A stretch of DNA of 64,000 bases from Topomyia yanbarensis (taxonomy: Eukaryota > Arthropoda > Insecta > Diptera > Culicidae): the NCBI RefSeq assembly GCF_030247195.1, contig NC_080670.1, positions 33,776,497 through 33,840,496 of the forward strand, in the 5' to 3' direction. Under the pieces are notes generated by a model that was given only the letters and a program-made list of their open reading frames with translations, did not search any database and was not told where the DNA came from. Shown piece after piece: positions 12,182 through 23,205 of the stretch (positions are counted from its first letter, which is position 1; every line of letters begins with the position of its first letter). A program made the position numbers and the translations under genes.

Positions 12182-12753
12182 TGGAGGAATGACCGCTGTC
12201 AATTCTGTCGAACTCAGCCACAAAAAACATGACGACAGTAACGCACCTGGTTTGGATATCCCAACTACCTTCGAAACCGTTAGAGATTTTACACAAGTTG
12301 AATGCTGAAGATGGACGTCTGTTCTCTGTGATTAAACTTTCAGAGCAATAATACAGCAGTCATCCAGTAAAAAACCAAAAGTTCCGGCAAACCCAAAACA
12401 TTAGTATTGAAACCTATTAAGGGGGGCGTCTGGTGTAGTGGGCGAAAAAATCGACTTCTTTTTTATCCGCTTAATTGTTAATATTGAACCTTTAGAATAG
12501 TCCCCCGCAATCTCGGTGGCCACGCTGAACTTCTTTAGTTTTAAACAGCCATGTATTCCTCGCGGGTGTTTGCTATAATACACGCAGATTCCAATCTATC
12601 GGCAACTGGCAGCGATAGAAATACAACGTAAACAATACATTCTAAACTACTTCTACTCAAATTTTTAAGAGAAAATACCCAACGGGTTATTGTTTACAGT
12701 GTTTTCCGTGATGCAATTTGATGTATTTTTCTAGAAATTGCGTTTTTAAAATA

Positions 12754-13051
12754 GGCGAACACGATAACTCGAAAACTAATCAGAGAATTGGCTTGATTAT
12801 TTTATGAGAATGCACAATATGTGTTGCCTGTCGATGAACCACAGAAAACTAAATAAAAAAATATCCTATTATTTTGAAGAAACGTGAGCGAATTTTACAG
12901 TAAAATCTAAATTTTTCCGGTTTTAAAGAAGCCATTGTTCAAAACTCGAACTTTTTTCTACTTTTTTTGGTTCATCGAGTAACTACAAGTCCAACAAATC
13001 TTATTGAGTTTCCGGTGTGGAATAATTTTATCAAGAGTTATCGTGTTCGCC
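12754..13051. repeat. 298-bp element with 17-bp perfect inverted ends
   Basis: GGCGAACACGATAACTC at 12754-12770 is exactly inverted at 13035-13051. The AT-rich interior has no coding frame. No target duplication is evident, so its superfamily stays open. Confidence 0.65.
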
Positions 13052-13179
13052 GCGGCCCTCCTCGGTGTGGAAATGGTTGGACGTCTACTCTTGAAACGCT
13101 CGTATGTGTGGTTCTGCGTGACTTATAATATGTTTTCGTTCACAATGAATGTATACAAATAGTTCTTAACATTACACAA

Positions 13180-13310
13180 AAGATCACCTGGGCTCGACTC
13201 CCAACTCCGCACATAGGGTTAGAAATTTTTCTAAAGACATTTTTCTAACCCGAAAAAGAGGCGAATGATTCTAAGGTTAAGACCTCTAAAATCAAAATAA
13301 CAAAAAAACA
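13180..13310 (+). mobile_element. tRNA-derived SINE, truncated or old copy
   Basis: A B-box region (CCTGGGCTCGACTCCCAAC) is followed by CACATAGGGTTAGAAATTTTT, the hairpin partner TTTCTAACCC, GAGGCGAATGA, and a tail TAAGGTTAAGACCTC with AAAATCAAAATAACAAAAAAA. The same block sits in reverse at 52062-52215, and a fragment lies at 63587-63640, so it is a dispersed family. Confidence 0.75.
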
Positions 13311-15310
13311 GTGCAACGGCAGCGGCAGTTACAATACAATGTGTTGCAGGTACAATAAAAAGAATGAAACAAAAAACTCGTGTGGCTCCATCAGCTTCGA
13401 GAATCCGAAAGCAAATTGCAGTTCGGAAAAATCAGCTTTTCAACTTCTTTCCGTTCTTCGGCACGACCAGAAAAAGTGAGATGCTACTACTGCTAACCAG
13501 TGAGGGCGAAAAAGGAAATGTGATATTTTTTTCATGTTTAACCGAACCCAAAACCATCGCCGGATGAATTGATGCAGATTTCTCATTTCTTGTTTGCGGC
13601 TTCCCTTTTGCCCTTTTGTCGTCAATCACAGGGCTTGTTTCCAATTTAAGGTTATTTATATTTAAAAAAAACATTAGAATGATGAACGAGTTAAACTTGT
13701 GGTTTGCAGGTTACAAAAATATTAATGGATACTCTATTAGGCTTTTGAAAACCTTTTAAATAGACAAAGATAAGTAGAGAAGAATGACTTCAGGGGTTAA
13801 ATTTCCCTCCGGATAATCACCACGTAACATCTGATAATGCTTCCCACTTCATTGGGCTATATTTGCAAAACTGGCAACCCTACCCAATTGGCGGCACGCG
13901 GTTTGCACAAGGGACAAGTGTAATAAAATACGCACAGGTTAACCAACGACAACGCGTTATTGACGCTGTACGAAAGGTGGTGCAATGCAATCTGGTCATC
14001 GCATCGTCAACCGAAAAAAAAAACTGATAAACCCTTCGGCAGACGGGCGAGACTCGTGTGTTAACGAGCATGATATTGACTCATTTATCAAATTATACCT
14101 AATAAATTTAAACTTTTTTCCACACATTTTTTGCGGTCCGGGTTCCTCACGCGTCGCTGTCGGTCGCGACCAAGTTTATTAGGTTTCAGCACCGCTGCTG
14201 CCTGCCTGCAGTAAACTCCTTGGAAACTGGTAGAACAAGCAAATATAAAGAAGCAGCGAGATGCATATTATTTGGACACCTTTCGGGGTTAGAGGGAACT
14301 GGGTTGGGTGCACTCGCGAAGATTCGCGGCTATTGGGCATTGATGGGTAACGGGATTCCTTTCGACACCTAAACCACAGCAGAAGTGACCATCAAAGTGA
14401 CAACCGACAAAGGTTTACCATTGCCGATTCCTGGAAATCGAAACCGCAAAGTGCATTTCTTGGCAGCGAATGTTTGAAAGCAGCGAAGTGCCAGTAGGCG
14501 CCGTCACTCTCATGTATAATAGAGTGGAACGGGGTAGAGCGCAACAAAAATTTTGTTGCTTTGGAAACCTTTTGGAATAACATCAGAAAAAGAAAAAGTT
14601 GCTGATAGATAGATCGGAACGACTTTTCGAAACTGGATGTAGTTTCATGCTTTTATTTATGTGAAATGTCGCGCACCCCTGCTGCATGACGATATTGTTT
14701 AGGAACGAAATCATGGCGTAGTCCCGATGTGCCTTCAGTACTTGAATATTGATCAACATACAACGTGTTTCATATAATGGAAGAGGGAATGCAGTCCATC
14801 TTTATTTACGTAGTGCTTATAATAGAAACTGCTTTTGAATTCGTTAAATTCTAACTTCGTGTTTTTATGTAAGGTGACCAAAAAATAATAATATAGTTTA
14901 AAATAGACCGAACATAAGCCATATAAAATATATTAATTTTGTAAGGATCTTGAAAATGATCACCGAAGAGTTTTATAAAATTAAGCATATTGCGAATGTT
15001 TGGGTATTTTTCAAATTTTCCTGATTATTGTCGCTCGTGTTGCGTGAATTAGCTACACAATAGAGAACATCGTTGACGACTGTCATTTCTTTTGTTACCG
15101 TGGATCAGCTGTATCAGTTACGGTGTCGTTTATGTTTTCGCGTGTTGTTCTGCGAAAACACATTGTCTTTCGTCGTCAGTACAGTACATTCAATCTATGT
15201 ATAAACATGTTAAGTGAGTTTTTTCTTGCATAAAAATTAATGCTGAACATAATTTTTGTGATATTTTTTGTTTAAAAAAGAAATATGGACATCAAAATGT
15301 AACATAAGCT
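13311..15310. other. No gene recognised
   Basis: Several short open frames on both strands (13364-13674, 13880-14182, 14392-14583) show no motif and no splice context I can defend. I also see no strong repeats. Confidence 0.3.
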
Positions 15311-15992
15311 TGGGGGCACGATAGGTCAGCCGTTTGGAAACACTATAGGTTACTACTAATTTACATTAAGTAAATTTGAATTATTTTGATAGGAAAATTG
15401 TGCATAATTTCGTGCGAAAAACGTCAAAACAAAGCAAAGAGGACATGAGGAACGCAATTGCATCTGTTCAAGCTGGCGCTAGTATCCCAAAAGAGTCTAA
15501 CCACTTTAAGGTTCCGTTCGAAACATTACGTGTCAAAGGAATGTGCTCGTCATCAATAAAAGCGTCTCAGATATTTCGCGTGAGGTAACAATATAATAAT
15601 TAAAGATGTTGTTGAAGTGGAAAATTAAAAAAAAAACATGATCGAAAAAGAGAAGGAAAAGTAGTCCAAAAAATTGCTCCGAGGCGCAAACATAATCGTC
15701 CCACAGCTAAGCGAACACGTGAGCCGGAATGCACAACTTCAATTCCACACTCTGGCACAAAGCCAGAGGCAGCTGCTGAACAAACATGTTTTTCAACATG
15801 TCTTTCCGTGGTTTTATGATTTTTCACATCATTTGCCACATTATTTCCTGAATTATCTCAAGGGATTGCATTTATTATTTGTGTTTAGTTTTTAAATATC
15901 TGCAGTCATACACTTCAAATAAAAGTTGAACCGCTTCCAGGCGTGTACATTGTTTTATTTAACCTCGAATATAGTGACCTATCGTACACCCA
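15311..15992 (+). mobile_element. Putative pogo-type DNA element remnant with inverted ends
   Basis: GGGGGCACGATAGGTCA at the left and TGACCTATCGTACACCC at the right form an imperfect inverted pair 680 bases apart. Between them lie a helix-turn-helix coding relic (15376-15588) and, in another frame, a basic stretch reading KVVQKIAPRRKHNRPTAKRT. The layout suggests a DNA transposon or a TE-derived gene. The element boundaries are inferred from the inverted pair alone. Confidence 0.4.
15376..15588 (+). pseudogene. Psq/pogo-like helix-turn-helix fragment
   Basis: The frame reads VRKTSKQSKEDMRNAIASV, then QAGASIPKESNHFKVPFETLRVKG. This matches the pattern of the N-terminal HTH of pogo/CENP-B/pipsqueak-type proteins: basic RKT start, DMxxAIxxVxxG helix, then a VPxxTLRxRVKG recognition helix. 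No DDE domain follows. A different frame carries lysine-rich sequence up to about 15800, suggesting a frameshift or missing introns. It acts as a DNA-binding domain in the family; here it is probably a relic. Confidence 0.45.
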
Positions 15993-16186
15993 GATTTTAA
16001 AAGCATAAAAAAATGTTTAGCCATGCATAAAATCATTATTGCCAAAACATTTTCAGATTAAAACCTTTCCAAAGAGTGCTTGTTTGGCAAAATCAGTGCA
16101 AAAGTACGATCTCATGAGCTCGCCAAAGCAAACTGACCTACTTGACCCCACTCTACTCTAATATTTTCAAAATTAACTTTTCTATT

Positions 16187-16522
16187 AGGTTTTACACCAA
16201 CCGACATAACCCCGCAAAGACAAACCACCGAGAATTGAATTCTACAAGATGACGACACGAATGAACTCATAATGAATGAAGTTCATGTTTGACAATTCTC
16301 GGTGGTTTGTTTACTTTGTCAGATGCGTGAGTGCGAGCGCAACGGGTGCTCATCTGTTACATTCGAACTCACGTAACTTCCATGTAAACAAACCACCGAG
16401 AATTGTCAAAAGAAGTTCATCCGGCTCGTTTTGTAGGGTTATGTCGGTTGGTGTAAAACCTAATTGTCAAACATGAACTTGATTCATCATGTGTTCATTC
16501 GTGTCGTCATCTTGTAGAACTC
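16187..16522. repeat. Overlapping palindromic MITEs
   Basis: Two inverted-repeat systems interlock. The first has AGGTTTTACACCAACC and its continuation CGACATAACCC at 16187-16212 against the complement at 16435-16462. The second has GAATTCTACAAGATGACG plus GACACGAATGAAC from 16237 against the complement ending at 16522. CACCGAGAATTG occurs three times, alternating in orientation. A truncated relative is at 9103-9266. The interlocking ends suggest one element inserted into another or a composite family. Confidence 0.75.
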
Positions 16523-16719
16523 AATTATCTATTCTCGAAATCATTGTCAATAGAATTGTGATTCTTTTGCCCAAAACTAGAGAGCTCGATTGCTGTGTAA
16601 AAGGTTTCATTTTTCCATAGGAAAGAGTGAGATTCACCAACACAGAAATCTTCATAAATGTTCGTTAATAACAGATATATGTAACAGTTTTCGGATTTTT
16701 ATATGATTTATTCTATTGA

Positions 16720-17150
16720 GTTCTAACTTTCCTTTCCACAAACGACAGGTGGTAAAATACTCTCATATCCAGAATCATGAATAAAATCTAAGTTGCGCTG
16801 AATAAAATCACCATATATATGAACTTAAATTCTAGAGGAAAATCGGAGACTATTTCTTCAGCTACCTGAAAAAAATTTCACATGTTGATTTGCAAGCTAG
16901 AGCCGATGGAAAATGCAAGAGACAAAAATGTTGAACTCTTTGCCAGTACGTGCTTTAATCCAAACATGTTCATACTCTTTGAATTTTGGTGAAATAATAA
17001 GCTCAGAATTTGATACAGATGAAACTGCGATTAGAACTCCTCCACCTGACATTCTTTGGATTAGTCGTAAAACACGATCATCCCTAAAAGCATTATAATC
17101 ACTACCAAAAATTTCTTCACTTTTGAAGTCTTCATTTCAATTGCTTTCAG
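16720..17150 (-). pseudogene. LINE endonuclease (EEP) relic
   Basis: Read on the minus strand, the frame gives EEIFGSDYNAFRDDRV, then SGGGVLIAVSS, then EYEHVWIKART. These are the typical spaced blocks of the apurinic-like endonuclease of jockey/CR1/I-type LINEs. After a frameshift it continues to a degraded GDFNxxN block near 16790. Stops and frame changes show it is dead. There is no reverse transcriptase next to it, so it is a fragment. Confidence 0.65.
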
Positions 17151-17394
17151 TACCTAGAATTGCTGAAAATAGGGAGCCTAATATATTATTATGGATGTCG
17201 TTAATTTTTACTGCGTTACTATATTCAAATAAATTTTTTACAGTAAACCAAAATTGATTGTGATTCGTTATGCGAAACCGTATTATTGTAACTATTGTAC
17301 GTTTACCAGCTGCGTCATGACTGTCATCTGGAAAGTGCGAATACGAACTTTGACAGGGGCAATATGAACAAAAATGTGGATTAATATGTTGATT

Positions 17395-17580
17395 GTAGTT
17401 GATTCCATTGTAGTTGTAATAGTTGTGGGAATGTTGTTACTGTTGTTGTTGTTTATGCTTCTGTTTGCTGTTATTGTTGTGGTTGCGTTTTTCGTTGTGT
17501 TGTTGTAGTTTCTGTTGTTGTTTTTTCGATTGAAGTGTTGTTGTTTGTTTTTCTTGTTGTTGCTTTTTTGTACTTGCAAT
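17395..17580. repeat. TTG/GTT-rich low-complexity tract
   Basis: A degenerate trinucleotide run in which TTG and GTT dominate. Asparagine/threonine-rich minus-strand frames across it are a by-product of the composition. Confidence 0.8.
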
Positions 17581-19041
17581 TGACCACCTCAGTATATTTT
17601 GATTCCATTTGCGGTCTCATACAACCAAAATTTGAGGTCAACTGGTTATGAACCGGCATTACACGTCGCGTTTGAAATATATGTGGACACCAATTTTTGA
17701 ATTTTTATTTCTAGAGCCCACAGTTACCATCTGTGTACAAAAATTTCATGTTACACTTGCCATCGTTTGTGAAAAATACTCTTTCAGTATATCTATAAAA
17801 TTTTCGTCGGTCGAATCCTATATAAATTTTTTACATTTCTTACAAAAAAATGTATTGGATTTTCTACTTTCAAAATCTTAAGATTTTACAGAGAAGTTTA
17901 TATGATAAAGTTATAGATGGTGTACGCAACGAAGACGCGTCAAGTCATTGTATTTTAATGATGGAATATGTCATGAGTATTAAGTTCCTTACACCCACCA
18001 CATTACTTGCTCGGTGGAAAACGTCACATATGGAAATGATTCCACCTCAATATGTACAAGCCTGCTATGGCAGAAAAATAAATGCAAACGCTATTTTCAT
18101 ATGGGTTAAAAAGATGACGAAGAAGTAATAATAATTGCATTCTTTTCCCCCATGGTCTAAAACAAATCACGCAAAATCAACCCAAACGACGCAAATCATT
18201 ACCGTTCCCTGCCACGGCCAAGGTAATGAAAAGCGAGTGTGCTTTTCGCTGGAATTTTGATGGCAAATGAAAAGGCGGCAAACTGCCGCCACTCCTGCCC
18301 CATACCACTGAGACAGTGCATGGTATAGGTGTAAGCACGCGGCACATGACAACGTGAAATGAGTACCTTCGTTCGACGAGGCTGCCATGTGACACATTTA
18401 GGTTAAAAAGCCTGACGTACTTCATAAAAATATTCCAATTATTCAAAATCCAACATGAGTTTCGAAATTTGAACCAACCCATTGTTCACCCGCCTAAACG
18501 GAACTTCTGACAGGGATATGTTTGTGCTAAAAATCCTTATACTCAATCACCGTCGAGAGCCTCGCCTGCCGGTATCCAATTTAAGGGAAAAATCCTGAAA
18601 GGTAGGTTCTTCAAGTCACACCGATTTGTAACGTATCACAACATCACATCGGCCGCCGTCGCCTTGAAAGCCATTATTTAATTTTAATGAAGTGATAAAT
18701 TTGAACAGATAACCTGGTAATTGGCATGCGTGCGTTCACTCAACGTCTTGGCTGGTGCCACCAAATTCCACCCATTTTCATGGCATTGTTGTAGGACATC
18801 GTTTTGTATGTCAACGAAATGCCTCAGGATTCGCCCGTAAATTTGGTGGACTTAATATCCTCGTTGCGCAAAAAGTTGAGACGCTGACTTGAGAGGTAAT
18901 CGGTTACGTAGCTACTGCACTTACCGACGTTGATTTGCTAGTCATCATTCTGCGTCGCTTGGTGTCATCCACATCGTTAGAAAGTGAGCCTAAACAAATT
19001 CTTGATACTGTCTATGTTTACCTTTTTTGCTTTCTTTGCAG
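17581..19041. other. No gene recognised; upstream of a candidate exon
   Basis: Frames at 17648-18128 (+) and 18177-18482 (-) have no recognisable motif. 18170-18410 is GC-balanced against its surroundings. The last bases form a pyrimidine-rich acceptor. Confidence 0.25.
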
Positions 19042-19149
19042 ATATCTGGAGATTATCCCGTAGTTTACTACTATGATACGTCTGAACGAGATAAAAAGAA
19101 GGCACGTGAAGATATGGCTTGGTGGGGAATAGGAAATTTGACGACATAG
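19042..19149 (+). CDS. Candidate terminal coding exon, protein unrecognised
   Basis: A very good acceptor (TTTTTTGCTTTCTTTGCAG) opens directly into ISGDYPVVYYYDTSERDKKK, then AREDMAWWGIGNLTT and a TAG stop (35 codons). The other two frames stop almost at once. The tyrosine/tryptophan content and charged middle look like a genuine C-terminus. I do not know the protein, and no partner exon is identifiable nearby. Confidence 0.4.
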   Translation: MSGDYPVVYYYDTSERDKKKAREDMAWWGIGNLTT

Positions 19150-21088
19150 TTACATATAAAATCCGACCGAACGCAGTTAGCTATTTGTTAGGACGTTTGT
19201 TAGAGTGTGTAAGTAACAATGAAGCGGAAAGTACTTGTTTAAATTCCGCTGTCTATCGGCAGGTAATTAAAATTCACCATCCTTATTTTGCTACCGGGAA
19301 ATGAGGAGGGGGATGATTGTTTCTATATTTTGTCCGCATTGCGTGAATTCAAATTCGTTCGCCCATATATAAACGAAGTTTAGCAACTAATAACATACAA
19401 TAGACTCGTTAATATATTATGATTTAACTTGTGAAAACTAACCTATTTAAAATATTTAAGATTTTTTTTCTGGTCTAGACAACGTTCAAGCCATTATTCA
19501 ATCTCAAACAACGCCATGCAACTATGAAGGTCAGATTACCACATGTGACCTGATGGTGGAGTATATAACCATGTATTTTCTTCACAAATTTTGATGATTT
19601 TATCCATACAAACTTAGTTGTTGGCTTACTTGGCTCAAATTTGGAAGAGCCTTAGAGTGGTATGGAGAACTATACTATATAATTGTTTACATCTGATCAA
19701 TGATAGAGGCCTCCTAGTTCAATAGTGAATGTAACCAGTCTATTTATTTTATTTACTAATATCTTCTAGATGACACGTTTGGCTCACACCTTTGTGAGAG
19801 TATGAGGTGGGACCATCATCATCTGTTGGACGTCATCCAACGTAGGTCTTACTTGGAACTTCGTTGCACAATTTTGAAATATCCATTTCTTAGGGGGTAC
19901 TTTATGTATTTTATGCGGAAACAGCATTGCTGTACTTAAGCAGCATGAGGTCCCACTATATGATCACTCACCAATGATACAGAAGTCTTATCCGTACCTC
20001 CACACGGAACCAGCTGCGGTACGACCCACCTTAGTGGAGATTAGGTAACCAATCCCGGTGGGATCTTTGAACAAGAAAAGGGGAAACCATTGAGCATCTG
20101 TTCTCCATGTTAGGAGCGGTTCTTAACAGTGTTTGTTCCGGAACGGGAGGCAACAGGATAAATCTGGCGCCTTGTAATCTAAACCCAAGATGGCAGACCA
20201 ATCACGAGACAGCTCCAAAATATGTAAACAAATATAAAAGATGGAACAATCTGCAATGGACACTGCAACATCAAACATTATTTTCTAATTTGATGTAAAA
20301 CCCAGTTGAACAAGGTTACGTGCATACAAACAACAAGTTCAATGGTATAAAAGATGAGTTCTACGAGTGTCTAAGCCAAACCTACGGAATGTGTTCAAAA
20401 CATCATCGTGAACACAAATGCACAAATTCGGAGACTTGAATTCTTTTGTCCGGTTTTTGGTATAAAGAGCTACAACTCAACCATCAACCACAGCGGACTA
20501 AGGTTGACCAATCTGCCAGAGGCATGGTTATCTATAGAACCTATTTAGCGCGTAAAAATATTCCGAAGCACACCAGGAGCCACCCGAATGGCGAAACTTG
20601 CTTGCAAATCAGTACTAGTATGTTTTGAAATCGTCCAGCAACGATCGATGAGCTGGGGAAGTTTTGATGGATTAATACCTATCTCAACAAAATAGATACC
20701 CTTTCCGTGAGTCGATTGAGAGTTATTTTGACATAGTGTGCGTCGACGCTAAATTCAACCAAAATAGTGCAAGGGTGCTATAAAGATAGCAACCTCTTCG
20801 GCAACACTGAGATCGATAAATTTTCGCATTCATAGCCTCGATAGTGTAGGTAGGCTTCAAACCGCTTGCCATACTAGAATTTTTTGATCAAATTTATTCA
20901 CTTGTATTCGGTTGCAAATGACCGCGAAAAATGCATTGTTTCATATCCTGAAGTTTTACAGATGCCGAAGTTTTTCGAATAAAGATGTTCTACAAAGAGA
21001 CCGTGTAGTAATGAGCCTCCGATTTTACTTTAAACATGATAAAAGTATTCAAATCAGAATTTGATTGCTAATTTCAGTTCATTCAACC
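19150..21088. other. No gene recognised
   Basis: Sequence of mixed composition. 20100-20640 has a more coding-like base composition with broken + frames (for example 20107-20298 and 20446-20628) and might be an old TE fragment, but I cannot identify it. Confidence 0.25.
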
Positions 21089-21795
21089 AATTTTATCTAT
21101 AGTTACTATATTCATAGTTAGGCGGACACAAAAGCCGGAAAACTGGCAGCTCTTATTCGAGGAAGAAAACACTGGCATCACATGCAAATGTTCAAGCTTT
21201 AGCCACAGATAACAGACGTTTAGGCTAGAACAAAATTTCTTCAAAAACCTGTGTAAACTTTCAAATTGATAAACGATGGAAATCCGTTTTTCACTATTGC
21301 CATCTGCGCAACTGTTTGCTTCACATGTTTGACAGCTGCAATCTAACTGCATTGTATCGATCACTGCGCCATCTGCAAACGTTTGCCAAACGTGTTTCAG
21401 ATGTCTGATTTATTCGGAATTTCAGTAGCGGGTATTTACACACGATTCAAATCGAGCCTAAACGTCTGTTATCTGTGCTTTAGCTTAATAGTTTTATTGT
21501 TGATGTCATCAGCAAGAACTACATGCACGAATCCGATGATATGATGTGGTTTCATACTTGTACGAATATGTCTTGGTGTTAAAGATTTTTTTGTTCATTT
21601 TCTTTTCTCTACGCTCGATAACACAAGGAAAAAGTAAAATAATTAATAACCATAATCACAATACCTTTTCCCTAAACATCCGAAAACATGTTATGTGACG
21701 TCATGCCCGATTGGCTCCGGAATTTGACATGTTCAATTGGCTCCGCACAGTGTCTCAGCCTAACTATTAATATAGTAACTATAATTTTATCAATT
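21089..21795. repeat. 700-bp inverted-repeat element containing a nested MITE
   Basis: TTATCTATAGTTACTATATT, ATAGTTAGGC at about 21092-21122 is inverted at about 21758-21792 (GCCTAACTATTAATATAG, TAACTATAATTTTAT). The 274-bp CACAGA-headed MITE lies between the arms, so it probably inserted into this older element. Confidence 0.55.
21204..21477. mobile_element. 274-bp MITE, CACAGA ends, 7-bp TSD
   Basis: CACAGATAACAGACGTTTAG, GCT at the left is exactly inverted at the right. It is flanked by CTTTAGC on both sides (21197-21203 and 21478-21484). The head and TSD length match the elements at 39509, 48136 and 61853. A 7-bp TSD with CA-starting ends fits P-superfamily elements of the 1360/ProtoP type, but no transposase is present to prove it. 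Confidence 0.85.
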
Positions 21796-21824
21796 CTGTA
21801 ACCTAAAAAGAACTTCAGATTTTT

Positions 21825-21873
21825 CCTGAAGGTGGTGAATTTGGTAAGTGTTGCCAAATTCACCACTTTCAGG
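21825..21873. repeat. Near-perfect 20-bp-arm hairpin
   Basis: CCTGAAGGTGGTGAATTTGG (21825-21844) pairs with 21854-21873 with one mismatch across a 9-base loop. It lies just outside the 21089-21795 inverted repeat. It could be a miniature element or the stem of a small hairpin RNA; nothing in the sequence decides. Confidence 0.7.
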
Positions 21874-22488
21874 TATACCTGGTATACTCAAGCCGCACAA
21901 AACGTTGCAGAACGCAGGGATGATTTTTGGAACAACATGTGTTCTGATTCAGCCCTTCGTTATGCAATTACGCGATATTATGACAGATCGCCCAAGCGCG
22001 ATGTTTCATGGAGTGCGGCCGTTCCATTCAAACTGGAAAGACCGCGTGGATTTTTTGGTAAAGGCTTTTCGTTTGTGTTTTCCCTAACAGAATGAAATGA
22101 CACATTTATAATTTTATATTCATGCAAATACATTCTTACGACAAATTTCCGATCAAATATGGTAATAAAGTAGAAACCGTTCTGATGAAAAACAAAAATT
22201 CTAACAACAAACCCATTCCATTTGAGCGACCGACCATAGACGTCGCCAGGATAGAACATAGTTCGCAACCCCGCTTAAATTCCTAAGAATGTAAAAATCG
22301 CATATAAACTTTAAGCCTAAAAATCGGATTGAGATCCTTAAGCATGAGAATCGTTTAGAAAGTTCTCCCACGATGAGCAAGGATGAACCTCCCTGTAAGA
22401 GCCGGCTAAAATAAATAATTCGTTCGTATTCATGAATAAAAGTCCTACAAATTTTTATGCTCGAAGTTTATATCCCATTTTTACATTA

Positions 22489-22531
22489 TAATATATTTGA
22501 AGCGGGTTTTGCGAAGCATGTTCTGTCCTTG
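22489..22531 (+). repeat. Dispersed fragment shared with 57516-57557
   Basis: ATATATTTGAAGCGGGTTTT, GCGAAGCATGTTCTGTCCTTG recurs inside the LINE fragment at 57.5 kb with four differences. It is therefore likely a short remnant of the same LINE. Confidence 0.5.
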
Positions 22532-23099
22532 AGAATAATATTTTAGGCGCTCTACTACGCTCTACTACAAATAAAGGATCATGATCGTAATAACTTGTGA
22601 TAGCGTAATCACTTGTATGTATTGTAGTTTATTGAAGAAAAACTAAAATCCAACAGAATAAAGGCGATAGGAACTATGTTATGCAATTTGGCCTGTCCAG
22701 GTCCAGATTTTCTTGAGACTGGCTTTGCCAAGAATGACAGAAATCTTCTAACATACAGTAGTGAATTCATGTCGGTTGTTTTACAACTAGATGCGTCCAT
22801 GTTTAACCTATTAGAACATAGTTTGATGTTTCCTACTATCTCAACTATACGATTGCTATTGTTTTGTTAGGTCGTTCTGGTCGGGATTGCTTTCTAGGCC
22901 AGTCTATAAATGCTATTGATAGATCAAGAAGAATAGAATAAACCTCGAAAAATTTATGATATAACCTACAATAAATGCCAATCTATATCTATCTTAGCCT
23001 ATCCTCCAAAAATGACAACAACTCGTGTACAAATGGCAACTGCACTAAACAGCTGTTTCCAGCCACAAAATATAGCACCCACCGAGGCGCCCCTACTAT

Positions 23100-23205
23100 A
23101 TAAATCTCCATTGTTTATGGGCGCACATTCTAGGAATAGGATCTGGCGACCTGCCGGCAGTTACGGCAGCTTGCGGCAATAAAGAAAATAAATAAATAAA
23201 CAATT
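23100..23205 (+). repeat. Possible retroposon 3' end with AAATA-type tail
   Basis: GCCGGCAGTTACGGCAGC and GGCAATAAAG are followed by (AAATA)n. The structure resembles a retroposed 3' end, but no duplicate or head is visible. Confidence 0.3.

Noticed and set aside
17292..17659. Asn/Thr-rich minus-strand frames
   Set aside because: Produced by a TTG/GTT low-complexity tract; no start context, domain or splice signals.
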